DNA of 64,000 nt. Origin: Maricaulis sp039978735 (lineage in GTDB: Bacteria; Pseudomonadota; Alphaproteobacteria; Caulobacterales; Maricaulaceae). Positions 25,202 through 34,673 of the stretch are shown here, in pieces; positions within the stretch are counted from its first letter, which is position 1, and each line of letters starts with the position of its first letter. The notes under the pieces were generated by a model. It was given only the letters and a program-made list of their open reading frames with translations, had not been told where the DNA came from and did no database searches. Location: positions 13,788 to 77,787 of the forward strand of contig NZ_JBDWAS010000056.1 in the NCBI RefSeq assembly GCF_039978735.1, read 5' to 3'. The translations under genes were made by a program, and so were the position numbers.

Positions 25202-26731
25202 CTAGGCAATCCCGGGCAATTCACCCGCTGCCGCGACGAGCCCCCTGCCCGTCACCAGGCGGCGGGCACTGGCGATATCGGACGCAAAATAGCGGTCGTC
25301 GCCGTAGGCGGGAACCGCCTCGCGCAAACATCTCCGCACGGCCTCGAGCCGCGGCGATGAGGTCAGCCCGTGGTGGAACTCCATCCCCTGCACGGCGGAC
25401 AGCGTCTCGATCGCCACCACATTGTGCAGGTTCTCCGCCATTTTCAGGAGGCGGAAGGCGCCATGCGTGGCCATGGAGACATGGTCTTCCTGGTTGGCCG
25501 AGGTTGGAATGCTGTCGACCGAGGCCGGATACGCCTTCTGCTTGTTCTCCGAGACCAGCGCCGCGGCCGTGACATGGGCGATCATGAAGCCGGAATTGAT
25601 GCCCGGATTGGGCGTCAGGAAAGCCGGCAGGCCGGAAACGGCCGGATCGGTCAGCAGCGCCACGCGCCGCTCGCAGATCGAGCCGATCTCGCAGGCCGCC
25701 ATGGCGATCTGGTCGGCGGCGAAAGCCACCGGTTCGGCGTGGAAATTGCCGCCGGAGATCGCTTCGCCGGTATCGGTGAAGACCAGCGGATTGTCGGTGA
25801 CGGCATTGGCTTCGCGTTCCAGCACCTGGCCGGCCTGGCGCAGAAGGTCCAGCACGGCGCCCATCACCTGTGGCTGGCAGCGCAGGCAGTACGGGTCCTG
25901 GATCTTGTCGCAATTCTCGTGGCTGGCGAGGATGCCGGACCCTTCGAGCAAACCGCGCAGCGCGCCCGCCACATCGATCTGGCCGGGATGACCGCGCAGC
26001 TGGTGGATGCGCGGATCGAACGGCGCCACCGAGCCCTTGGCCGCCTCGACCGACAGCGCGCCGGACAGCAGCGCCGCCTGGAAACCGCTTTCCACCTCGA
26101 ACAGGCCGGCCAGTGCCAGCGCCGTCGAAGCCTGGGTCCCGTTCAGAAGCGCCAATCCTTCCTTGGGGCCCAGCCGGACCGGTTCCAGCCCGGCCTTTTT
26201 CAGCGCGTCCGCAGCCGGCAGGCGCTCGCCCTTGTACGTCGCCTCGCCGGCGCCGATCAGGGCGGCGGACATGTGGGCCAGCGGTGCGAGATCGCCCGAG
26301 GCCCCGACCGAGCCCTGGGACGGGATCACCGGCAGCACGCCGGTGTCCAGCATCGCCTGGATCGCCGCGATCGTGGTCCAGCGCACGCCCGAGGCACCGC
26401 GGGCCAGCGACGCCATTTTCAGCGCCAGGATCAGGCGTACGACCGGTTCGGGCAGCGCATCGCCGACGCCGGCGGCATGCGACAGCACCAGTCTTTCCTG
26501 CAGCGTCGCCAGTTCCTCATTGGCGATCCGGGTCTGGGCCAGCTTGCCGAAACCGGTATTGAGCCCGTAGACCGCCCGGCCCGAAGCGATGAGATCGTCG
26601 ACAGTCTGCGCAGCGGCATCGACATCCGCTTTCGCGGCCGGATCGATGGTCACGCCGGCACCGCGCCAGATTGCGGCCCAGTCGGCCAGGGTCATCCTGC
26701 CGGGGGTTACGGTCACCGAACTCACAGCCAT
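25202..26731 (-). CDS. hutH: Histidine ammonia-lyase
   Basis: The 509-residue protein matches the family length. The MIO electrophile forms from A144-S145-G146 in GSVGASGDLAPLAH. Y55-G-L-N-T-G-F-G and the later N-Q-E-D-H-V-S-M block are also intact. It removes ammonia from histidine to give urocanate. The ATG at 26731 has a GGGAGGAGA site; the open frame extends 15 codons upstream into hutI but without support. Its first 10 bp overlap the hutI stop, consistent with one operon. Confidence 0.95.
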   Translation of the reverse strand: MAVSSVTVTPGRMTLADWAAIWRGAGVTIDPAAKADVDAAAQTVDDLIASGRAVYGLNTGFGKLAQTRIANEELATLQERLVLSHAAGVGDALPEPVVRLILALKMASLARGASGVRWTTIAAIQAMLDTGVLPVIPSQGSVGASGDLAPLAHMSAALIGAGEATYKGERLPAADALKKAGLEPVRLGPKEGLALLNGTQASTALALAGLFEVESGFQAALLSGALSVEAAKGSVAPFDPRIHQLRGHPGQIDVAGALRGLLEGSGILASHENCDKIQDPYCLRCQPQVMGAVLDLLRQAGQVLEREANAVTDNPLVFTDTGEAISGGNFHAEPVAFAADQIAMAACEIGSICERRVALLTDPAVSGLPAFLTPNPGINSGFMIAHVTAAALVSENKQKAYPASVDSIPTSANQEDHVSMATHGAFRLLKMAENLHNVVAIETLSAVQGMEFHHGLTSSPRLEAVRRCLREAVPAYGDDRYFASDIASARRLVTGRGLVAAAGELPGIA

Positions 26732-27930
26732 TCTCCTCCCAGGATACGGCCATGCAGGGGCCGTTTTCCGATCCATTGAACCAGTTCCGCCGGACGCTCG
26801 ATGTCCCAGACAGCCAGATCCGCCACCTTGCCGGCCTCGATCGTGCCGATCTCGCCGGCTAGACCCAGCGCCCGTGCGCCCTCGCGGGTAATGCCGGCGA
26901 TCGCCTCCTCCACGGTCAGGTGGAAGAGCGTGCAGGCCATGTTGGCGGCCGTCAGCAGCGAGACGAGCGGCGAGGTGCCCGGATTGGCGTCGGTCGCCAC
27001 GGCCATCGGCACACCGGCCGCGCGCATCGCCTCGACCGGCGGTCTTTGCGTCTCGCGCAGGGCATAGAAGGCGCCGGGCAGCAGCACGCCCACCGTGCCC
27101 GCCCTGCCCATCGCGGCAATGCCCGCCTCATTCGTGTATTCGATATGGTCCGCCGACAGGCCGCCGAACTCGGCGACCAGCTGGCCGCCGCCGGTATCGG
27201 AGAGCTGGTCGGCATGCAGTTTCACCGGCAGGCCGGCCGCCTTGGCGGCAATGAACAGGCGGCGCGTCTCTTCCGGCGAGAAGGCAATGGCCTCGCAATA
27301 GGCGTCGACCGCATCGGCCAGACCCGTCCGCGCGGCCTCGCGCACCAGCGGGATGCAGACCTCGTCGATATAGGCGCCCGAGCGGCCCTCATACTCCACC
27401 GGCACGGTGTGCGCCGCCAGCAGGGTCGCGGAAATGCGCATGCCTGAGGCCAGGCCGACGCCGCGCGCCGCCTTCAGCTGCGCCAGCTCGCTGTCATGCG
27501 TGAGGCCATAGCCCGACTTGATCTCGACCGTACCGACACCCTCCTGGGCATAGGCATCCAGCCGCGACAGCGCCCCGGCAGCCAGCTCGGCCGCACCGGC
27601 CTTGCGCGTCGCCTCGACCGTCTTGCGGATCCCGCCGCCCGCGCGGGCGATGGCGGCATAATCCTCGCCCGCCAGCTTGCGCTCATACTCGTCCGAGCGG
27701 TCGCCGGCGAAGACGAGATGGGTGTGACAGTCGACCAGGGCCGGCGTGATCCAGCGCCCGTCCATATTCTCGGTGACAGCGGCCTCGCCCGGCACTTGCG
27801 ACATGGGCCCGGCCCAGGCGATGCGGTCGCCAGAAATCCCGATCGCGCCGCCCTCGATAGCGCCATAGGCGGCACCGCCCGGCACCATTGTCGCCAGGCG
27901 CGCATTCGTGAGAAGACGGTCGAATTGCAT
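26722..27930 (-). CDS. hutI: Imidazolonepropionase
   Basis: The 402-residue amidohydrolase-superfamily enzyme hydrolyses imidazolone-5-propionate to N-formimino-glutamate. Metal-site motifs are D-C-H-T-H-L-V-F-A-G, K-S-G-Y-G-L, V-K-L-H-A-D-Q-L and V-A-T-D-A-N-P-G. It is the first gene of the minus-strand arm. Its ATG lies 25 bp from a HutC-type operator, which fits repression of the arm by HutC with urocanate as inducer (family knowledge). Confidence 0.95.
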   Translation of the reverse strand: MQFDRLLTNARLATMVPGGAAYGAIEGGAIGISGDRIAWAGPMSQVPGEAAVTENMDGRWITPALVDCHTHLVFAGDRSDEYERKLAGEDYAAIARAGGGIRKTVEATRKAGAAELAAGALSRLDAYAQEGVGTVEIKSGYGLTHDSELAQLKAARGVGLASGMRISATLLAAHTVPVEYEGRSGAYIDEVCIPLVREAARTGLADAVDAYCEAIAFSPEETRRLFIAAKAAGLPVKLHADQLSDTGGGQLVAEFGGLSADHIEYTNEAGIAAMGRAGTVGVLLPGAFYALRETQRPPVEAMRAAGVPMAVATDANPGTSPLVSLLTAANMACTLFHLTVEEAIAGITREGARALGLAGEIGTIEAGKVADLAVWDIERPAELVQWIGKRPLHGRILGGEWL

Positions 27931-27954
27931 GGGACGGCCTTTGCATGCGGCTAA

Positions 27955-27966
27955 TTGTCTATACAA
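27955..27966. promoter_or_regulatory. HutC operator in the hutI/hutF divergent region
   Basis: TTGTCTATACAA, a near-palindrome, sits in the 78-bp gap between divergent hutI and hutF. Its core TGTCTATACA is the reverse complement of the TGTATAGACA-type site described for HutC regulators. A single site could control both arms. It is the only such match I see in the gap. Confidence 0.7.
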
Positions 27967-28008
27967 TAAAATCCTCAAACCGAGTCTGTCCAGCGGGGTC
28001 ATGCCGCC

Positions 28009-29376
28009 ATGGCTGAATTTTACTGCCAGTCCGCCCTCCTGCCCGATGGCTGGGCCGATGGCGTTACGATCCGTGTCGACGAAGCCGGCCTGATCGCCGA
28101 TATCCGTCCCGGCACATCGCCCGCCAAGGACGCGACCCGGCTGGGCACTGTGGTGCCGGGCCTCGCCAATCTGCACTCGCACAGCTTCCAGCGCGCCATG
28201 GCCGGCCTCACCGAGCGCCGTGGCGAGGGCGAGGACAGTTTCTGGTCCTGGCGGCAATTGATGTACGCCTTCAACGACCGCCTCACCCCGGACCATGTCG
28301 AGGCGATTGCCGCCTGGGTGCAGGTGGAGATGCTGGAGAGCGGTTTCACCTCTGCCGGCGAGTTCCACTATCTCCATCACGGCCCCGACGGCACGCCCTA
28401 TGACGACCGCGCCGAGATGGCCGGGCGGATCTGCGCCGCCGCCGCCTCAACCGGTATCGCCCTCACCCTGCTGCCCGTCTATTACCGCTATAGCGGTTTC
28501 AACGCCGCCCCGGCCAGCCATGGCCAGCGGCGCTTCCTGCACGATCCGGACAGCTATGCCGCCCTCATCGAGGCTGCGCGGAGGCATGTCGCAGCCCTGC
28601 CCCATGCGCGACTGGGCCTGGCGCCGCACTCCCTGCGCGCCGCCCCCGTTAAGGATATTTCTGCCATTCTGCCACTTGTGGAAAACGCCCCGCTCCACAT
28701 CCATATTGCCGAGCAGACACAAGAGGTTGAGGACTGTCTCGCCGCGACGGGACAGCGCCCGGTCGCCCATCTGATGGACCATGTCGCGGTTAACGCCGAC
28801 TGGTGCCTCGTCCACGCGACCCATATGGGCGCCGATGAAACAACCGCCCTCGCCCGCTCCGGCGCCGTGGCCGGCCTGTGCCCGCTCACCGAGGCCAATC
28901 TGGGCGACGGGCTCTTTCCGGCGCGGGCCTATCTCGAGGCCGGCGGCCGGATCGGTATCGGCTCGGACAGCCATATCCGCATCGATCTTGCCGAGGAGCT
29001 GCGCCTGCTGGAATACGGCGTCCGCCTGACCGCCCGCCGCCGCAATGCCCTCGCCGCCCCCGGCCGCTCGACCGGCCGCACCCTGTTCGAGGCCGCCCTC
29101 GCCGGCGGGGCCCGGGCCCTGAAACAGCCCGCCGCCGGTCTCACCCCTGGCCAGCGCGCCGATTTCGTCGAACTGGACACGGAAAATCCGCATCTGACGG
29201 GACGATCTGCGGACGCCTTGCTGGACAGCTGGATATTCTGCGGCGACAAGGGGTGTGTCCGCTCGGTGCATGTCGGAGGGCAGGCGCAGGTGACAGCAGG
29301 CCGCGCCCGGGCGCGCGAAAGCGCGCTCGCCGCCTATCGCACCGCCATTGCGGACCTGCTGCACGGAGGGGGCTGA
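28009..29376 (+). CDS. hutF: Formimidoylglutamate deiminase
   Basis: This 455-residue amidohydrolase converts N-formimino-L-glutamate to N-formyl-L-glutamate plus ammonia. It has the metal motif N-L-H-S-H-S-F-Q-R-A-M, the G-L-A-P-H-S-L-R-A block, H-I-H-I-A-E-Q and I-G-S-D-S-H-I-R-I-D. It supplies the substrate of HutG. The first base of the hutC start codon is the last base of the hutF stop (TGATG), so hutFC is one translational unit pointing away from hutIHGU. Confidence 0.93.
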   Translation: MAEFYCQSALLPDGWADGVTIRVDEAGLIADIRPGTSPAKDATRLGTVVPGLANLHSHSFQRAMAGLTERRGEGEDSFWSWRQLMYAFNDRLTPDHVEAIAAWVQVEMLESGFTSAGEFHYLHHGPDGTPYDDRAEMAGRICAAAASTGIALTLLPVYYRYSGFNAAPASHGQRRFLHDPDSYAALIEAARRHVAALPHARLGLAPHSLRAAPVKDISAILPLVENAPLHIHIAEQTQEVEDCLAATGQRPVAHLMDHVAVNADWCLVHATHMGADETTALARSGAVAGLCPLTEANLGDGLFPARAYLEAGGRIGIGSDSHIRIDLAEELRLLEYGVRLTARRRNALAAPGRSTGRTLFEAALAGGARALKQPAAGLTPGQRADFVELDTENPHLTGRSADALLDSWIFCGDKGCVRSVHVGGQAQVTAGRARARESALAAYRTAIADLLHGGG

Positions 29377-30113
29377 TGCCGCAGATCGAGGCCATCGAAC
29401 TGGACGGACACGGACCGGTCTACGACCAGATCAAGCGCGCCGTGACGGCGCAGATCCGGTCCGGGGCGTGGAAGCCGGGCGACCGCCTGCCCTCGGAAGC
29501 CGACCTGTCCCGATCGCTCGCCACGGCCCGCATGACGGTCAACCGCGCCCTGCGTGAGCTGACCGAGGACGGCCTGCTGGTCCGCCGCCGCCGCGCCGGG
29601 ACCTTCGTGGCCCAGCCAGACGCCCCCGCCGCCCTGCTGAAGATCGTCGACATGGCCAAGGCCATTCCCGCTCGCGGCCAGGCCTATGGCTATATCTGCG
29701 AGACCGACGATACGGTGCCCGCCTCGCCCGGGATCGCGAAAGCCATGCGCCTGCCGCCCGGCGCCCGCCTGCAGCATGTGGAATGCCTGCACACGGCCGA
29801 TGGCGAGATCGTCGAGTTCGAGGAACGCTGGATCAATCTCGCCCTTCTGCCCGGCGCCGCCCAGGCCGGTTTCGACACGGAAGGCCCCGGCGGCTGGCTG
29901 CTGCGCGCCGCACCCTGGACCGAAGCCGAACACACGGTCTCCGCCGTCAATGCCGATGCAGACCTGGCCCGCCGTCTCGGCGTCGAGCCCGGCGCGGCCT
30001 GCCTGGTGCTGGAACGCCGCACCTTCCAGGGCCAGGACGTCGTCACCTATGCCCGCCTCACCCATCCCGGCTCACGCCACTCGATGACCGAACGCTTCAG
30101 CCCGCAGGGATGA
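29376..30113 (+). CDS. hutC: GntR-family histidine utilization repressor HutC
   Basis: The 245-residue protein has an N-terminal winged HTH (residues about 12-75: P-V-Y-D-Q-I-K-R-A-V and P-G-D-R-L-P-S-E-A-D-L-S). A UTRA ligand domain follows, about 95-240, with the H-V-E-C-L-H-T-A-D-G and V-L-E-R-R-T-F strands. HutC proteins bind urocanate and release hut promoters. Location in the hut locus and the operator in the divergent gap both support the call. It is convergent with the serine hydrolase gene across a 163-bp repeat copy. Confidence 0.92.
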   Translation: MPQIEAIELDGHGPVYDQIKRAVTAQIRSGAWKPGDRLPSEADLSRSLATARMTVNRALRELTEDGLLVRRRRAGTFVAQPDAPAALLKIVDMAKAIPARGQAYGYICETDDTVPASPGIAKAMRLPPGARLQHVECLHTADGEIVEFEERWINLALLPGAAQAGFDTEGPGGWLLRAAPWTEAEHTVSAVNADADLARRLGVEPGAACLVLERRTFQGQDVVTYARLTHPGSRHSMTERFSPQG

Positions 30114-30126
30114 GGCGCACCACGCT

Positions 30127-30289
30127 GTCATCCCGGATGGATGCCCGGCCTTGAGCCGGGCGCAAGTCCGGGACCCATAATCCCGGTGCTCGCTAGCCTG
30201 TCTCAACTGTCGAGCCTGCTTCGGCCGCCAGCGCGCGTATAGGCCCCGGCCCTGCGCCCCGCCTGCGCGGGGCATTCGGCCGGGATGAC
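30127..30289. repeat. 163-bp intergenic repeat, copy 2 (inverted)
   Basis: The element runs from GTCATCCCGGATGGATGCCC to GGCATTCGGCCGGGATGAC. It is the same length as 16490-16652 and matches it in opposite orientation, including GGGACCCATAATCC and CGGCCCTGCGCCCCGCC. It lies between convergent hutC and the serine hydrolase, where it could act as a two-way hairpin. Confidence 0.8.
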
Positions 30290-30307
30290 AAGGCTGAGGC
30301 TCTGCCC

Positions 30308-31501
30308 CTACTCCTGCACCGCCTGCATCAGCTGGCGGATGAACTCGCCGCGCTGGCCGGCATCGATCCAGCGGACGACGGCGACGATGTTGTGTTCGGG
30401 ATCGATGAAGATCATGTTCGCGCCGGCGCCCAGATAGGTAAAGCTTCCGGCCGGCGCCTCCTCCACCGCGATCGCCGCGCGCTCATCGCCCGGCGTGTTG
30501 AGGAAGAAGTTCATATAGCCATAGGACGGCATCACATCGGTCGGCGTCAGCGAACGCTCATACCAGCCCTCCGACAGCAATTGCTCGCCATCCCAATTGC
30601 CGCGATGAAGCCCCAGCAGACCGAAGCGCGCCTGGTCATAGGCCGAGATCATCATGCCGCCGCCCCAATGGCCGCCGCCGGACACCGACCACATCGTCTC
30701 GCCGCCGATCTCGACATGACTGTTCTCATAGCCGTGCCATTCCCAGGTGCCGGACGATCCGATCGGGTCCATGATCCGCTCGGCCAGCACATCCGGCAGC
30801 GGACGCTGCCAGACATGCAGTGCAGCGAGCGCCAGAGCATTCACGCGCACATCATTGTATTCCCACGCAGAACCCGGCTCGGGCGGACCGGCAACAAGGT
30901 CGCGCGCGGGATTGTCGCGCGCCGGACGGTCGGCCCAGGCCGGCTTGTCGAACAGCGTGCCCCACCAGCCCGAGGTCTGGCGCAGCATCTGGTCCCAGGT
31001 GATCGGCGCATTGTGGTCCGTGCTGAAGCGCCCGTCCGCGACATAGCCGGAGACGGCGTCGTCGACGCTGGCGATCAGCCCGTCATCCACCGCCAGCCCC
31101 ACCGTGTGCGACAGGAAGCTCTTGGAGATCGAGAAGGTCATGTCGACCCGCTCCAGATCGCCCCACTCGGCGACGATATAACCATCGCGCAGGATGATCC
31201 CCGCCGGACCGCCACGCGGCCGCAACTCGCCCACCGGGCTGGAGAAGGGCTCGAACGCCCAGGTCAGCGGCACCATGACGGACAGGTCGCGCACATCGAC
31301 CCCCGTCCAGCCTTCCGGCGGCGCGGTCTCGTTGGCGATGGCGAAATCCACGGCGGCCTGCAGGGCAACGGGATCCAGCCCCATCTCCACCGCCTCCCGC
31401 CGCTCCCAGTCCGCATCCCCCCGCGGCGGGAAATAATCCTGGGCGGTCGCCGTGGCCGTGAGGGCCAGGGCGGCTGTGGCGGCGGTCAGAAAGTGTTTCA
31501 T
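30308..31501 (-). CDS. Secreted beta-lactamase-family serine hydrolase
   Basis: The 397-residue precursor has a signal peptide ending A-T-A-T-A-Q at about residue 21. The class C-like nucleophile motif is S124-I-S-K127 in MTFSISKSFLS. The second motif reads W-E-Y-N-D instead of the usual Y-x-N, and G-G-G-H-W-G-G-G sits where KTG or HxG is expected. It is a periplasmic or exported esterase or peptidase of the CubicO/AmpC fold rather than a proven beta-lactamase. A GGGAG site precedes the ATG. The upstream gene on this strand is a TonB receptor, 259 bp away across a palindromic repeat. Confidence 0.8.
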   Translation of the reverse strand: MKHFLTAATAALALTATATAQDYFPPRGDADWERREAVEMGLDPVALQAAVDFAIANETAPPEGWTGVDVRDLSVMVPLTWAFEPFSSPVGELRPRGGPAGIILRDGYIVAEWGDLERVDMTFSISKSFLSHTVGLAVDDGLIASVDDAVSGYVADGRFSTDHNAPITWDQMLRQTSGWWGTLFDKPAWADRPARDNPARDLVAGPPEPGSAWEYNDVRVNALALAALHVWQRPLPDVLAERIMDPIGSSGTWEWHGYENSHVEIGGETMWSVSGGGHWGGGMMISAYDQARFGLLGLHRGNWDGEQLLSEGWYERSLTPTDVMPSYGYMNFFLNTPGDERAAIAVEEAPAGSFTYLGAGANMIFIDPEHNIVAVVRWIDAGQRGEFIRQLMQAVQE

Positions 31502-31540
31502 GCGGTTCTCCCGGTTGGCGACCTGATTGTGCCGACGCCC

Positions 31541-31714
31541 GCCATCCTTCCCCTTGATGGGGAAGGGGGACCGCGCCGAAGGCGTGGTGGATGGGGTGGC
31601 AGCGAGGTATCGGAAGTTTCCAGCAAGCCTGTCGGCGCCGGGATTCACCCCTTCCGACCCCTCCTTCGCCAAGGCTACGGAGGGCCCACCTTCCCCATCG
31701 AGGGGAAGGATGGC
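31541..31714. repeat. Long palindromic intergenic repeat (type D)
   Basis: The left arm GCCATCCTTCCCCTTGATGG is mirrored by the right arm ending CATCGAGGGGAAGGATGGC. Inner arms such as GAAGGGGGACCGCGCC and CTACGGAGGGCCCACCTTCC also pair. The 174-bp element fills the gap between the TonB receptor stop and the hydrolase start, so transcripts of this strand would carry a large hairpin. Confidence 0.65.
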
Positions 31715-31760
31715 GCTGTGCTCCATCAGGCCCTTCCTTTGGTGCACCACGCCCCTCCTC

Positions 31761-33749
31761 CTACCCCGTCACCCGAATACCCACAGTGACACCGCGCGGT
31801 TCGCCGGGGAAGTAGCGGGGGTTGCCGAAGGCGTAGTCGGCGCGGTTGGCGTAGGCTTCGCCGGTGAGATTGCGGATGGCGCCGTAGAGGGTGGTGCGAC
31901 CGGTGACGCGGTACCGCGCGCGCAGGGTCAGAAGATCGTGGCCCTCATAGGCGTTGAGATTGCCGGCATCGGTGAAATACGCGCCGACATGGGTCCATTC
32001 CAGCGACACGTCCGCCCGGGCCACAGGCGTCCAGGCCAGGCGGCCGGTCCACAGCCAGCGCGGCGCCGTGTCGACATCATTGCCCTTTGCGATGCCCTCG
32101 CTGGCCGCGCTGACGGGACGGTCGAAGGCATAGGTATGGCGCGCCCAGGTGCCGGTCAGGCCCGCTTCCAGCGTGCCGGTCAGCGTCCAGGCGATGTCGA
32201 ACTCGACACCGTGATGATCGGTGGCCCCGTCGGTGACATTGAAACCGTCGGCATCGCGGAAGAAGACGTTGGACTTTTCCATTGCGAAGGCGGTGATCTC
32301 GATCCGCCCGGCGCCGAGATCCTGGCGCCAGCCCAGCTCCGCACTGTCCAGGGTTTCCGGCTCGATCCCGGTAATCGTCTGACCGGGCTGCAGCCGGTAA
32401 AGCTCGGCAGTCTGCGGCGCCCTCACCCCGCGCGCAACACGGCCGAATAGTGACGCGTTTTCTGATGCTTCAAACAAAAACCCGAAGTCTGGTGCGAAGG
32501 TGGAAAAATCATCGCTGCGGTCGGGAAGGCGCAGATAGCGGCCCACCGATCCGTCCGCCAGACGGTTGTCATAATCAAAACGCGTCGCCTCCCAGCGGGC
32601 ACCGGCGATCAGGCTCAACCGCTCGCTCGCCTGCCAGCGGGTCCGGGCATAGAACGCGGCCACGCGGGCATTGACGGCATAGTCGTAGTGATCGCCCTGG
32701 ACGAAGGAGAATTGCGTCGGGTTTTCCTGGGTTTCCGACAGCCAGCCGCGCGTCCATTCCAGATCGCTGCCCAGTATGATCCGCCAGGTACCGCGCTCGC
32801 GATGCAGCGCGCCCTGCACGCCCGCCGAACGGTGCCCGCTTTCCTCCAGCGGATCGGTGGGGAAGAAATGCATGCGGAAGTCCATCGCATTGGCGCGCCA
32901 GTAGGGCGTCAGCGACCAGGTCCAGCCCTCCGACGCCTGACCGCGCAGGGCGAGGCTCATCCGGCCGGCGATGGCATCGCGAAAGGCCTCCGGATCGCCA
33001 TTGGCCCGGGCGAGAGCGCGGTCGCGATAGTCTGCGGCATAGCCCGCCGTCTCCTGGTTCAGCTGCACCAGGGCGGCGGTAAAGCGCCAGTCGATGCCGC
33101 GCGTCTCGCCGTCGGCCCGCACCAGGGCGCGCACATGATCGAGACCGGCCGCCTCGCGCCAGCCATCCTCGTGGCGGGCAGACACCGCGATGAGGGAGGA
33201 CACCGCCTCGCCCGGCCGCGCCAGCACGGCCTCGCCGCGATAGCGTCCGAAACTGCCGGCCTCGGCAACAAGGCGCGAAGGCGTTGCGGCCGGATCGGGC
33301 GTGCGCGTATTCACCAGCCCGTGCAGCGCGTTGGAGCCATAGAGCGACGGCCCCGGCCCGCGCAGCACTTCCACCGCACCGGCGAGCGGGCCGATATCCT
33401 CGAACAGCCCGTTCACATTGGCAAAACCCGGTGCGCGCAGGGCAATCCCGTCTTCCAGATAGAGAAAACCGCCCGCCCCGGCCCCGCCCGTCAGGACAGG
33501 CGAGCGGATCGCGGTGAGATGCTCCGCACCATTGCCGCGATGGATGAAGACCCCGGCTTCCCGGTTGAGCAGTTCGGCCGGATGCTGGGCGGCGATTTCA
33601 GCGATCTCGACCGCACCGATCACGCCGATCGACAGTGCCGCCGCATCCCGCACCTCGCCGGCCCGGTCGCCGGTGACGACGATTACGTCCTGGGCGCTGG
33701 CCGTCCCCGACAGCGCCAGGGCCGTCACCATCATCGCTCTTGCCAGCAT
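31761..33749 (-). CDS. TonB-dependent outer membrane receptor
   Basis: The 662-residue precursor has a signal peptide ending G-T-A-S-A-Q. A TonB-box-like D-V-I-V-V-T-G follows immediately. The plug domain spans about residues 30-150 (E-L-L-N-R-E-A-G-V-F-I-H-R-G, V-E-V-L-R-G-P-G-P-S-L-Y-G-S-N-A-L). A beta-barrel with typical aromatic-rich strands follows and ends with a C-terminal G-I-R-V-T-G strand. It would import a siderophore, vitamin or small organic ligand; none can be named. It begins 11 bp after the stop of the MmyB-type regulator. Confidence 0.88.
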   Translation of the reverse strand: MLARAMMVTALALSGTASAQDVIVVTGDRAGEVRDAAALSIGVIGAVEIAEIAAQHPAELLNREAGVFIHRGNGAEHLTAIRSPVLTGGAGAGGFLYLEDGIALRAPGFANVNGLFEDIGPLAGAVEVLRGPGPSLYGSNALHGLVNTRTPDPAATPSRLVAEAGSFGRYRGEAVLARPGEAVSSLIAVSARHEDGWREAAGLDHVRALVRADGETRGIDWRFTAALVQLNQETAGYAADYRDRALARANGDPEAFRDAIAGRMSLALRGQASEGWTWSLTPYWRANAMDFRMHFFPTDPLEESGHRSAGVQGALHRERGTWRIILGSDLEWTRGWLSETQENPTQFSFVQGDHYDYAVNARVAAFYARTRWQASERLSLIAGARWEATRFDYDNRLADGSVGRYLRLPDRSDDFSTFAPDFGFLFEASENASLFGRVARGVRAPQTAELYRLQPGQTITGIEPETLDSAELGWRQDLGAGRIEITAFAMEKSNVFFRDADGFNVTDGATDHHGVEFDIAWTLTGTLEAGLTGTWARHTYAFDRPVSAASEGIAKGNDVDTAPRWLWTGRLAWTPVARADVSLEWTHVGAYFTDAGNLNAYEGHDLLTLRARYRVTGRTTLYGAIRNLTGEAYANRADYAFGNPRYFPGEPRGVTVGIRVTG

Positions 33750-33760
33750 GATCCCGCCCG

Positions 33761-34561
33761 TCAGCCTGCGTCGGCCGCCATCGCCTGCAACGCCCCGGCG
33801 GTCGCCGGATCGGCCGGAAAGAAGGCTTCGATGGCGAGTTCCGACAGGGTGATATCGATCGGCGTTCCGAACACCGTCGTGGTCGACAGGAAGCTCATGA
33901 TTCCGGCCGGACCGACCACCTGCAGCGGCACGAAGACATCGCTGTGCCCGCCCGATGGCGGCGCCGGCTGTCCGGCCGGGACGGGCAGCGCCTGCAGCTC
34001 GGCCAGCAGCGCTTCGAGCACCGGATCGGCCGTCGCCGCAATCTGCGCTTCCAGCCGGGCGAAGAGATGGTCGCGCCATTCCGCGAGATTGGCGATACGC
34101 GGCGCCAGCCCGCGTGGATCGAGGCTCAGCCGCAGCACATTCACCGGCGGTTCCAGCAGTGCCGGATCGACGCTCTGCAGGAAGAAGCCGATGGCCGTAT
34201 TGGCCGAAACCAGCGTCCAGTGCCGATCAATCGCGATGGCGGGAAAGGGTTCGTGACCGGCCAGTACCCGCTCCACCGCCGTCCGGGCGGCGTCCAGGGC
34301 CGGGTCGTCCAGGCAGCGCCCCGGATAGGCCGGCGCAAATCCGCCGGCGACCAGCACGCGGTTCCGCTCGCGCAGCGGCACGTCGAGCGTCTCGCACAGA
34401 TGCAGGATCATGTCGCGGCTGGGCGAGGAGCGTCCGGTTTCCACGAAGCTTAGATGTTTCGAGGAAATCTCCGCTTCGCAGGCCAGGTCGAGCTGGCTCA
34501 TGCGGCGGCGCATGCGCCAATCGCGCAGCAACTCGCCCGGGCTTCTGTTCGTGGTCAGCAT
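33761..34561 (-). CDS. XRE-family regulator with MmyB-like ligand domain
   Basis: This 266-residue protein has an N-terminal helix-turn-helix (residues about 8-62: L-L-R-D-W-R-M-R-R-R-M-S-Q-L-D-L-A, S-S-K-H-L-S-F-V-E-T-G-R-S). The PAS-like MmyB domain follows, about residues 100-260, with A-I-D-R-H-W-T-L-V-S-A-N and the C-terminal P-A-T-A-G-A-L. Such regulators usually control an adjacent divergent gene through a palindrome containing TACCT/AGGTA. That arrangement is present here (34593-34615). A GTG at 34582 is an alternative start. It is probably co-transcribed with the TonB receptor. Confidence 0.85.
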   Translation of the reverse strand: MLTTNRSPGELLRDWRMRRRMSQLDLACEAEISSKHLSFVETGRSSPSRDMILHLCETLDVPLRERNRVLVAGGFAPAYPGRCLDDPALDAARTAVERVLAGHEPFPAIAIDRHWTLVSANTAIGFFLQSVDPALLEPPVNVLRLSLDPRGLAPRIANLAEWRDHLFARLEAQIAATADPVLEALLAELQALPVPAGQPAPPSGGHSDVFVPLQVVGPAGIMSFLSTTTVFGTPIDITLSELAIEAFFPADPATAGALQAMAADAG

Positions 34562-34592
34562 GGCGGAAACCTGCACCGGCACGGGACCGGGT

Positions 34593-34615
34593 TCAATAAC
34601 CTCGCAGGTAATTGA
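34593..34615. promoter_or_regulatory. Predicted MmyB-type operator
   Basis: Arms TCAATAACCT and AGGTAATTGA, separated by CGC, match at 9 of 10 positions. The site lies 32 bp upstream of the regulator ATG and 58 bp upstream of the divergent membrane gene, so one dimer could control both directions. Confidence 0.7.
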
Positions 34616-34673
34616 TCCGGGTAGGTCCGGCGTAAAGGCTCAGGGGCATCGCAACAGCCAGGGAGATATCCTC

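Noticed and set aside
30308..31501. True class C beta-lactamase
   Set aside because: The SxxK motif is present, but Y-x-N and KTG are replaced by YND and an H-W-G-G-G region, which fits the wider CubicO/esterase family better.
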